Below are positions 48,579-59,000 of a DNA stretch of 64,000 bases, piece by piece. Source of the DNA: Brienomyrus brachyistius (Eukaryota; Chordata; Actinopteri; Osteoglossiformes; Mormyridae). Location of the stretch: contig NC_064537.1 in assembly GCF_023856365.1 (NCBI RefSeq), positions 11,781,072 through 11,845,071 of the forward strand, read 5' to 3'. The translations under genes and the position numbers were made by a program. Numbering within the stretch: position 1 is the stretch's first letter; each line of letters opens with the position of its first letter. The notes beneath the pieces are model-generated. The model saw only the letters and a program-made list of their open reading frames with translations, was not told the origin of the DNA and ran no database searches.

Positions 48579-49095
48579 TGTAGGCTGGAACCTAGATCAT
48601 TAATTTGCTGTCGAATCCAATACACTGCAGCCAATATGACAACATTTAACGCCCCCCCCCACCCCAGACCAGGATAAAATAAATAGCAGTTAATTGCTCT
48701 CGATTTTTCACTGTCATTCTCCTCAGTATATCTTGTTATTTGGTGCTTAATCTGACCAAGATGACACAAAAAGGTCATTTTAATATATAGGTCTGGTTTG
48801 ATGTAATTTCAAAATCAAGATAATGATAATAAAAAGCAAACTATTATAAGGAAAAATTTCACCGAGTAAAACTGCAGAACTTGAATAAATACAAAGCAAT
48901 ACAAAAAAAATCAATTATTTCAGTGCCGAGATTGTCTTTTATTTTTGGTGCAGTTTTGTCACTCCGCGGGATAATCGTTCAGTATGAGGTGATTTATCCA
49001 TTAACGTAGCTAACCACTCACATATTTGATTGTAAAGACTGATTAGCTAAAATTACTTTATAAATAGCCCTGAAACCAAAAAGCTTGGATATTAC

Positions 49096-49160
49096 CTTCG
49101 TTTGCCAGGCGTCCTTGTGTTGCTAAGAAACGGCGTAAACTTCCGGGATGGTGGCCGATA
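49096..49160 (-). other. ccdc40: CCDC40 first (noncoding) exon and core promoter region
   Basis: A strong donor, ACGAAG|GTAATA, lies at 49096/49095 and would join to the acceptor TAGGTTCCAG before 48584, six bases upstream of the start ATG (48578). The 5' end of the exon is not defined. The region holds an ETS-type CCGGAAG (about 49146-49140) and an X-box, and has no TATA box, as is usual for cilia genes. Confidence 0.5.
49119..49131 (+). promoter_or_regulatory. X-box-like RFX site at the CCDC40 5' end
   Basis: GTTGCTAAGAAAC fits the RFX consensus of two inverted half-sites (GTTGCC-N-RGYAAC) with one mismatch in each half. RFX factors drive motile-cilia genes, so its place in the presumptive first exon of CCDC40 fits. 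Confidence 0.5.
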
Positions 49161-49334
49161 TGTTGCAAATAGGCGGAAGCTTTGGTGTGATTACAGTTTT
49201 TCTGAATTGTTAATGCAATAAACCCAGGGCTCAAGTTGGCATAGGAATCACGCGGATACCATCCGCCCTCTGGAAAAAAAAATGATAACAACCAACTCCT
49301 GTAAACTGTTACGTGTATTTATCACTACTGACTA

Positions 49335-49469
49335 TGGGTACGTTTCCCAAATGCTCCCGTTAGCAACATACACAACTATAGAGCTGTATAGAGCTGTTTA
49401 GTTGCATGGTTCCAATTATGTCAGATGCTGAGGTTATTAGCGAATATGCTTTTGGGAAACGCCCTCTGT
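49335..49469. mobile_element. Small inverted-repeat element upstream of CCDC40
   Basis: The left end GGGTACGTTTCCCAAATGCT and the right end AGCGAATATGCTTTTGGGAA plus ACGCCC are inverse to each other. At 135 bp with no coding capacity it is MITE-like. The interior GCATGGTTCCAATTATGTCA and GATGCT is a diverged inverse of the 34-bp unit at 7793-7950. Confidence 0.65.
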
Positions 49470-50590
49470 ATCAGGAGTACTCAGCTTGCAGACTCTAAAC
49501 GAAACACAATTTAATCCAGTCCGCATAATCGCCCCAACAAACCGGGGACAAATATGTTCGCTGCACCACCACTATCCTATTGAAATATTTTATCAGCTCA
49601 GCCTCTGACTGAAATACATTCACTGAACTTTAAACAATGTTCCCTAATCGGACACAAATTTCTGATCCATCGTTTCACCAAAGCCAGCTCTAAACACATT
49701 CTCTTTCACAAAAACATTTGGGCCACTTTATCCTACATAATTCTGAACATCCACCAGAAATATTGCACATAGCGACAACATTCCAAAGGTTTGTTCAGAT
49801 CTGTTTCATAGGGAAACTATAATCCTACATGGTAGTGTAATCTCTTAATATATTGAATATATTGATAACTGATCATTTACTCTATAATTTAATATCTTAT
49901 TCTATTAGTTGTGATCCCATACCCCACCCTTCAATTTTAACATAAAATAATTTCTTAAAATGTATTGTAACAAGTAGCCTGTACTTGTATACTTAAGCCA
50001 CCTTAGTTAATACAAAAACTATATAAGATTTAGTCTGTAATACTTTTAATAATACAATTTCCATCAATCACTGTGTTTACACATTTGAATTTAACTACTG
50101 ATCTGTATATTACTGAAATAAATAAAATTAAAATGAATTAGCTTTACCCCTTTATGAAAATGTGTGGACAACTTAAAAAACAGTGAGCAGTGAGTCTTTT
50201 ATAAGCGTTACATGAGACATCTATTAAATCAACTTCAGCATTTCTTGAAATGCCATTGACTCTAGCCGGCTTGGTGGAATTCCGCACTAAGAACATGACA
50301 TGGAAAATCAGAACTGAAATGTGTTCCAGTAACTGTAACAGGTCTCCCTTGTCTGTTTCACCACTCATTTAATTTAACTGCATTTGTTTTTATTCACCTA
50401 ACCTTTGAACATGGCGGCAATGTGCGATACTGCTGTCATCACCAATTATTCAGCTTGTGTATATAGCGTGCGTTTTCATAAAATTGCTTGATTGGCTAAA
50501 GACACAGTATACATTCTTTGACCGTATTTCATTGGCCAAAAAAGACACAGTATGGTCTCTTACTATTAATCGGCTATAACTCTGACCCTA
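49470..50590. other. Intergenic DNA, nothing recognised
   Basis: AT-rich DNA upstream of CCDC40. No exon, repeat family or regulatory motif can be named with confidence. Confidence 0.5.
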
Positions 50591-50599
50591 TATCAGAGT

Positions 50600-51245
50600 G
50601 TTAATGCACATAAGGCTCAGACTCCCAACATCCCAACAATGGACTGTTCTATCTGTTGCGGTCAGGGAAGCGCTTCCGCTCCCTGAAGGCCAACACAGAG
50701 AGACTGAGGAGGAGCTTCTACCCGCAGGCGATAAAGTCTCTCAACAACACACAAACATAGAACTAATACAACCTGTTAACGTCAATGGACACTATGGACA
50801 CTCTCATGCACATCTACACTCACATCTGAACTCACATGGTCATGTTTACATCTGGACCCTTGCACAAAGTCACTTTAATAAGGCATCTTAAGACACTTTT
50901 TTTCATGCATACTTGCACACCATACTTCCTCCACCTAATTTCAATTTGAAAGAAAATTTCTATTGTACAGTATATTTCTATTTTTATTTCTATTTTATGC
51001 ACAGTACACTTCTATTTCTATTTTTACTTCTATTTTATGTACAGTATACTTCTATTTATATTTTTATTTCTATTTCTGTTCTAGTTAAGTTTTAATTTTT
51101 CTATCGTATTTCTTCTATTCATATTTATTTCTTACGACAAGCTTAATTCTCTTTTAGGTCACTGGCGGTCGTGTAAGCATTTCACTACATATCGTACTGT
51201 GTATGACTGTGTATGTGACAAATAAAATTTGAATTTGAATTTGAC
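50600..51245 (+). mobile_element. 5'-truncated non-LTR retrotransposon (LINE) tail
   Basis: Bases 50660-50760 encode the last residues of a reverse-transcriptase ORF: SGKRFRSLKANTERLRRSFY, then PQAIKSLNNTQT and TAG. A T-rich 3' UTR with a degenerate repeat (TTCTATTTTTATTTC, about 50960-51090) follows, and the end is GTGACAAATAAAATTTGAAT with TTGAATTTGA. The end and the C-terminal motif fit L2/CR1-type fish LINEs. Everything upstream is missing. Confidence 0.75.
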
Positions 51246-52080
51246 TCTGAGACATTCTGTCCCGGAACCACATTTGTTTTATGTAGGACAGACAACCAAA
51301 ATCCGCGGTGGTCCAGGAAAATCCTGCACAGATGGCAACCCTTTTTGGCACTGTGGTGAACGTTGATGCAAAATGGCAAACACGCTGCAAAAGTCAAACA
51401 CAACAACCACACAGTTGTCAGCGTTAACTCACAATGGCTTAAAATTATTCACACACAATATCACATAACATATAATACTAATATCATAGTCATTATTTCA
51501 TTTCATATACAGTCTGCTGGGGTGCACGTATCTGCAAAGTAAAGGACTGAGAAATACCATTTTCTAGTCTTTTTCTGTCCACACATTGTCTACTTTATCA
51601 AACTATGAATGTACAGAGAATCTTTAAATTGGAGTCCATAGAAAGGCCTGATGAATACATATTCATGCATGAAGATGAAGGTGAAAATAAGAAGGAGAGA
51701 TTGCAACGTAATTGGTCAATGTGCCTTTATGGAAGTTCCTGACCAGCTAAGAGTAGCTGGTTAGCTTATTTAAATTTAAAAGAATCCAACTAACCAGCTA
51801 CAATAACAAAATACCTCCACATTGTTCTTTTTCCTCTTCTTTTCAGCGTTTTAGTCCCTGAATTCCAGACCCTTTAAACTGTTTAATTTTCTCGTCAATC
51901 TTGACAATTCATTGATTGAAAAATGATGCATTATCCTGATGTTTGATGGGCTCTGTGAGTGGCAGTCTCTTAAACTGATGCTGTTATTTCAAAAGGGTAA
52001 ATAACTGTGATGTCAGAGAATGCAGCCACACGCGCTCTTTTGCACCCCCTAATCAAATGGTGCCCAGGGGATAAGCTATA
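51246..52080. other. Intergenic DNA, nothing recognised
   Basis: No exon or named repeat is seen between the LINE tail and the transposase fossil. Confidence 0.45.
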
Positions 52081-52700
52081 AGGTGGGCTGGCCATGGGGC
52101 CATACAGCATTGAACATCGACTCATTTCTGGATGGTCTACACAATGTTTTGATTGAACATGAGTAGGAGACCCATGAGTAGGCAGAGCATTCTGTGTATG
52201 TTGTCATTTAGGACAATGTAAACTTTCTTTGTCCACTTGTGTTCCCTTGTCCACCACACCCTGTTATTCCCTTAATCCACTTCCCCTTTCACTCTGTTAC
52301 ACCCCAACCCTAGACTGGGGCTTGTAACATTCAGGACAATGTAGGCTTCCACCATAAGGCACGTATATGTAAGTGGTCTACAGCAATGATAACGAGCTTT
52401 TTATACATGTTTGCCTTCCACCATACTCTCCCTTCCTAAACCCCAGAGAAGATTTTTTTTCCCAGCATGCCGTGGAAAGTCTATGGCTGAAACCTCTGTA
52501 CTCGGGAAGATTTACTACAGTCAATGGATTCGGTGATGCTGTAGGTGTGAAATCTAGTCAAGGCTGGATTTGGCACAACACAGGATTCTGATCCTAGGAA
52601 GGGAGAACATTGGCCATGACACAGATGAAATCCTGTAGCCAGACCCTGCCTAGAGTCGTGCTGCTCAGGCAGAATGAATGACATCGCAGTTAATGACTTT
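52080..52700 (+). pseudogene. Fossil IS630/Tc1-like transposase
   Basis: Across shifted frames one can read the conserved C-terminal signatures of a DDE_3-type (IS630-like) transposase: DNVGFHH (52329-52350), LPPYSPFLNP (about 52416-52445), MPWKVYG (about 52468-52488), SQGWIWH (about 52557-52577) and a diverged copy of the DVDE..LWPDP end (about 52617-52650). Stops and frameshifts are frequent. The DNV motif appears twice (52213 and 52329), suggesting a small internal duplication. Confidence 0.65.
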
Positions 52701-54820
52701 ACAGTTGCACTGCTCTGTCAGTACAGTAATGTGCTTTTCCTTTAGATTACTAGATATTTTGCCATAACTACTGCAGACAGACATACATGCACATTACAGC
52801 AGGCTAATGTATTGCATATGTAACCCCTTCTGTGTCAGTATTGATTTGGAACGTTCACTGAAGCATGAATAATTAATTACATCGGAGCGCTGTTTACATA
52901 GAACTTACCGCTGGCTTAATCTCCAAAACTGTGGGAGAGCCAAGCCGTTCTACCTGTGATACCTCTAGAGGTCAGTATTTAACCACTATTCCTTTAGTAA
53001 ATGCGAAAAGCTGGCTTACACAGGAGTGCAAGTGGAAATAACAAAACGTCCACTGTTACACATACAGTATGTAAACTGTCTTACTATGTTTTGAGTAGAC
53101 ATCGCTTAAATATGATGTAGTTTTTTTCTTTTGGCTGCTGGCTTCCAATTCTTTAAATACATATATTTGCTATATACTGTATGTAAAAATGCAAAATACT
53201 TTTTAAAATGAAAATGCACACCAGTAGTTTTCATTTTAGGTGTACTGTTTATTGTTCAGCTCAGTAACATTCACGTTTTTAGTGGCTTTATTACGTTCAC
53301 ATTGTTCCCCTGAGTTCATTTCAGGGTCCTCATGCAATCAAAATATCCATAAACAACAAACATATCTGAAACAATGAGACATGAAGATAAACACAAAGGC
53401 TGACACCTCTCGCTGTGGTTCCATGCATGTGGCCTTAAATTTGTGATGCATTGTCAAAGGCAGGGCAGTACAGCTACCAGGCAAATAATATTGTTCATTC
53501 TCCATTATTTATTTATGCTTTTTACATTGTTTTGCGCAGGTTGTAGGCAATACATGTTTAAGCTATTGAACATCATTTAGAACAATTTTTTATTATATCC
53601 TATAGACAGTATTTCCGACACATTTGCACAAGGTCTGCTGTCAAACACAGGATGTGGCGTGTGGTCTGTGATAAGCTGTTATATAACATTTGCAGGGCAA
53701 CTGAACTCACTGTCTGTAGAACATGCATCACAAGTCTGCAAGTAAAAAAACCAGAATCCATCCGGTGAGTCTAGCATTTCACCAAGTTGTGAGCAATACT
53801 GGTGATCTTTCACCAAACTTAAATTTAATTTTCATACATGGTGTTCATGTCAGGCACGGGAATTTTCAGCTCATTTAAACAACCAATCTGTGTTTCCCTG
53901 CATCTCCTTGCAGTAGAATTGCCTCTAGGCCTCCTCACACATCCATTTTCCTTTCCAGAGTAGGTACAGAGCATTATACAAGATTTGTTAGGCATCTTTA
54001 AATGATTAAACAATTTTACTGGTTCCTTCTGAGAAACCCAATTCATGGGAAGGAAAATGGTGTGCATCCAGTCTCACTTAAACTTGGACTGAGCATAACT
54101 CATTCTCTCCACAGATTTAATGGAGTTTAGCAGGTGAATTTAAATTTCTTGAAAGCTAACATGTCAGCTCTCTACTTTCATCACTTTTGTAGTTCTTCTT
54201 ATACTTCTTAGGTCTTACACTGGACATCCAGAGGTCATCTGACCTAGTGAGCATAAAACAACTTAAATGGAGAGAAGAAATCTGAAACTGACTCCTCTCT
54301 CTAATATGAAAAGGCTGTCTGTCTCTTCCTGTCTCTAATATAAACTGCTTTAACCAGCTTTTTTGCATGTTACTCAACTGTTAATCACAGGTCTAAGTTT
54401 GCCAAGGTGTGGTTAATATTCTGAATGTGCACAGGAGTCAATACACATGTGAGTTCTGCCTCTTTCCCACTCCTCAAACGCAAACTCAAATACTCTCAGG
54501 AGTATCCATGAGTATCACAAATGAGAAAAATTTAAGTTCTTCCTACACCGGTGCCAGTCAACCCATTAGGTGACGCAGGCTACCCTGGGGTGGGATTTGT
54601 AAATATTGCTTTAGTTTCTTCTGGTTAACTCAATTTTGTCATTTATATAAATAAATGATGTCATGAATATTTATTTTTTTCAATTAATGAGTAAATTAAA
54701 TCCGTGTATAAGTTGCTTATACAATCATTTGTGAATATCCTGTAGTTTGTTTGCTAAATTATATGTATGTGTTTATAAAAAATAAGACTAAATCTTGGGA
54801 CTTTCATGTAAAGTTTCAGC
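52701..54820. other. Intergenic DNA, nothing assigned
   Basis: AT-rich. Two minus-strand open frames, 54377-54156 (73 codons) and 54067-53825 (80 codons, with several cysteines and RPRGNSTARRCRETQIG), are not recognised and are not called as genes. Confidence 0.4.
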
Positions 54821-54869
54821 ATTATGATTGATTTATTGTTTATTCTGGAGCAGACAGAAAGCAGAAAGA

Positions 54870-55460
54870 ATAAGATGTCAAGGTCAGCACCCGTCTGCCC
54901 CAACCTTTTGTGTCTCTTCCCTTTTTGGCCAGCAGGTGTCGCTGGCCATCATGTCCTCCCAATGTCCTTGAAGCTCTTAGTGTGTTTCCCCAGTTCCTCA
55001 TGTTGCCGCACAGCTCAATGAGCTGAGTGTGTGGCGCAGAGGCTTTACCTTGCAGTCTTGGGTTTGAAGCCAGACTTACCTGTCTTGATTGTTTATTGTT
55101 TTTTTCTGTTTTCCCTAGTGCTTATTTTCTATATTAGTTTCTTTCTCCTAGGTTTTGCCTGCTTGTGTTGTTTTATTCTTTTCTGGTTCTGTGTAATTAT
55201 CATTGTGTTCTGTTTCTAGTTTGCTGTGTGCTATGTTTGCTTCCCTGCCTGTTCTCCATGTTACCATTTTCCCTTTGTAGAAAATTTTTTTCTGTTAGTT
55301 ATATCATTCCCCTGTTTAGTTTTGACCCCCGTGGTCTGTTTTGTTTGTAGTGTTCCCAGTGTTTTCATTTTCTGTAATAAACAACCTGTTGTTTTGTGGA
55401 TCCGCAAGTGGATTGTCACCTTCCTTTCCTGCCTCTACCATACCCCGAGTCTGTAAAACA
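54870..55460 (+). mobile_element. tRNA-derived SINE head with long T-rich body
   Basis: TGGCGCAGAGG at about 55032-55042 fits the pol III A box exactly, and GGTTTGAAGCC at about 55061 fits the B box with two mismatches. A T-rich body and TCTGTAATAAACAACCTGTT with GTTTTGTGGATCCGC follow. The limits are approximate. Confidence 0.5.
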
Positions 55461-55863
55461 AGGTTTCAAATATCAGTCAGAGTGTATTCACTTTATTAAC
55501 GCTTTTGTACAAAGTCACAAGTTAGACAATTTGCACATTACAAAGATATGTCTGTCAAGGAGTTGACTTGGCATAAGTGCAGCTAGGCTGAGCTTCCAAT
55601 GAATGCCCAATACAAATGCAAGTAATATGGTAGTAATATGTAATTAATATTGGAGAAAGATCTATACATATATCTTCCAAACAAAACAAGAACCTAATAA
55701 GACTATTAAAAATCAGCAAGCAAAGTAGAACAATAAGAGCATTTAGGGAACACAGATTGGTGTAGGCTAGTCGAGCTGTTCCTGGAACAGACGGGCGTTG
55801 ATGGGTCAGAGTACCAAAGACCAAAACAATGTTTAATACATTATCTCTTCTCGTTATGTCAAT

Positions 55864-55869
55864 TTTATT
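55864..55869 (-). promoter_or_regulatory. Candidate polyadenylation signal for the SAMD9L-like gene
   Basis: AATAAA on the minus strand about 225 nt past the stop codon at 56091, the first canonical hexamer downstream. Confidence 0.5.
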
Positions 55870-56090
55870 TATAGATCAAATTTAAAAGAACAGCAGTTGA
55901 CCAACTGGAGTGTATGTGTGTATGCAAAACAGTATTTACATATTTACAGCTATTTATAGAAATGTTAATACCAATACTAAGTAACTATTACAAACTTACT
56001 TGATTTGTAGGTGGTACATTTCAATGATGAAACACAACATTAATATTACTGGACTATGGACCCAAATCTATTGAGCCTTTCCCTTGTTCC

Positions 56091-59000
56091 CTATTTCTCT
56101 TTGTCATCACAGACAGTGATGCCACAAGCAACAGGTCCTTGAAATGTAAATCCCACGTAAAATTCAACATTCTCGTTACCATCAGGTACTGAATCAGAGT
56201 TCAGGGCAAGCATCTTGATCTCCTTCCCTTTACAGCCTTTGATATAGACATTTCCATGTTCCGTCCAGCCTTGAACACGTTTCAGCATGTGCACAATCTC
56301 TGGCGTTTTCCAGATAAATCCATCAAACCACTTAATTCTTTTTTGTGAAGCTGTGAATGTTTTCAAGGCCTGTATCATACTTTTGTGGACAATCTTACTC
56401 AGGCCACTTCCTTTGCCAAGGTAGAAATGCGTGAAAACTCTCAGCTCTTTGTGAGGCACATTTTTCTGTTTAATTTTGAAGCTTCGTTTCAAAACATCCA
56501 CAGCAGACATAAGGATTTCATATTTGTTATCTCTCTCCTGATTGGTGTCGTCATCCTCTGGCCAGAAAAGCAATGTGAGTAAGAACAGGGCATTGGGGTG
56601 ACATCTGGCTCTGTCCTGAGGGAACTGATGGCTGCATGCTTGAAGCTCCTTGAGTTTAGAAGAAGTGGATGCACTTGAAACACACCCTAAGGCTATCTGA
56701 GATGCTATGTAGTTGGCCAGTTCCATTTGCTCAAGTTTCTTCAGCCCACCGTATACGGTAATGATGGATTCTAGTTGTGCGTGTTTCTTTTCAGACAAAA
56801 GAGAAAAGATGCTGGTAATATTATCACCTCCAAGAGAACAAATTTTCATGCGTGTTGATAATTGATTTTTATCTTTAGTGGGCAACTCTACATCTCTGAA
56901 AAATTTCCCATACCAGGTAGTTTTTGTCGCAAGCCATTTTATTGGATTCTTTATTCTCAGGTCAGAGTTGTATTTTTCATCACCATCTGAACTACTGTCA
57001 GTCTGAAAGTAGCTCAGATCTTCTGAAATCCTTGTGAGGGCATCATGCATGTCCTTGTGAATGAATTTCAGTTTACTGTGAAAACAGTTCCATGGCTCTT
57101 TCACTCCTTCCGGAATGTGATCTGACACTAAATACTGCATGCATTCATAGTGGCCCTTTTCTCCATATGGAAACACTTTCAAAATGAGATTCAAAAGATC
57201 ACATTCTACTTCAATTTCTGAGAAGTAGCCTGAATCATTCAAGGAGTCCTGCTCCAAATTGGCTGCTTCCTCGCAAAATTTGAAGCATTCAATTGCCTTT
57301 AACGCTGTTGCAATTGCATCTGCTGTGGATTCTGGGCTCAAGTCACCTTTAAGATTTTTGCATTTGTTATTGAACCATCTTTTGAACACTTGGCCCTTTG
57401 TATCCAAGATATAGGAGTTGTACGGCATTTTTTGCTGGGATACATTTGCCCATTTTTCGGCTGCCTGAAACTTCTCATATGTGTAACACAACCGTGCAAG
57501 CTGCTGAGCAAAGAAGGGATCTTCATTAAACCGTGTGTAGGCCGCGTTCAGGATCTCAAAGGCCTTTTCCAGGTTTTCCTTCTTCAAAATGTGTTCAATG
57601 AGAGGAGAAAATGAAGTGTCAGATTTGTCTCCTTTACTGATCTTGTTGCGCCTCATGCAGAGATCACGCAGGAATCTGTGGTAATAATCTTTTCCAAAAT
57701 TATTCTGAAAAAGCACATCTTCTTTCAGTAGTTTCATGGCTACGTCACTCTGCTGCTGGTCTTTGACCAAAAGTTGGCGAAGAACTTCTTCAGCAATCAA
57801 GGGATGAAGGATGCGTATGCTTTGAATATGAGTCTTCTCATCTCTCAGATGGATGAAGAGAACTTTGGCCTGCTCGTTTAATGATGATTCAAACAAGTGC
57901 CTTCGGAATCTCTCTGTGTGTTTTTGCTCTGTATTTGTCTGCATATTTGTCTGCATGGTTAGTAGTAGTAGAGCTTCACAGTGAGACTGAGAAAGATAGG
58001 AGTTTTGCACATAAGTATTGAGTAATGCCACATAATGAATGAGGCAAGTGACAACATCTGCATGGTTAATGTCATCAAGTAAATCTTTCACAAATTTGAT
58101 GATGTATTGTTTGTTAAATTCCTCACTCATCAACACAAAGGTTATGATGTAATCGACTGAATAATGCTTTTCAACTTCAGTCTTTTTTCGTGCAAACTCT
58201 TTTTTCTCTTCTGCTGATAGTTTATGAGTCACGGAAAAATTCTGTGATGGCGACTCTTTGCACATTTTTTCTGGTTCACGTGATTGTCTGCAACTTAGTA
58301 AAATAAAACACAGTCTCCCTTGTTTGATCTTCCGAGTTCTTATGGCCAATTCAAGCTCTCTCCTTAGATCTTCGAGGTATTCTGTGTCAAAATCTTCAAC
58401 CAGCAAAAGAACGGGAAGACATTTCTGTGTGTCGACTTCCTCATACTCTCGCAGCCTCACAGCGTGCTCAGCCACTTTTGAAGCAGAGAATGAGTGTCTT
58501 GCCACTGCACATCTGAAGTTTTTCCTGTTATTCCACAGCACTTGCCGTGCAACAGTGCTTCCACCACTACCTGGTTGGTGGTATATTCTAAGATCATAAA
58601 CAGCTGGTTGTTTCATATTCCACTTGGGAAGGTCACTGATACGTTTGGAAATTTCTTTATATGTATCTCTCTGAATGAATTCCCCAACATGTTTCTGCTC
58701 TGACAACCAAAAATTCATCCAACTCACTTTACCCCCGCGATAAAAATTCTCTTCAATGTCTTTGATTTCATCCTCAGAATCAGTTTTGGTATCATCACAC
58801 TGGTCAATGCTCAGAATTTCTATAGAAGACATTCTTTCTTCTTCAACCTTTTCAAGTTGGCAAACACCTTTACTGAAGACAGAAAGGTGCTTGGCGACCC
58901 TTGTTCTGGAGGGTTGAAGCTGCTGAATTGTAGCATCGACATGGCTCATTTTCATCCCTGAAATACTCTTAGACTGCACAGTCTCAGCAGTGCAAGACGA

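Noticed and set aside
55025..55085. Possible tRNA gene (perfect A box)
   Set aside because: The B box is imperfect, there is no cloverleaf or pol III terminator nearby, and the context fits a SINE head. The same applies to the B-box-like sites at 17.2, 20.7, 26.2 and 42.7 kb.
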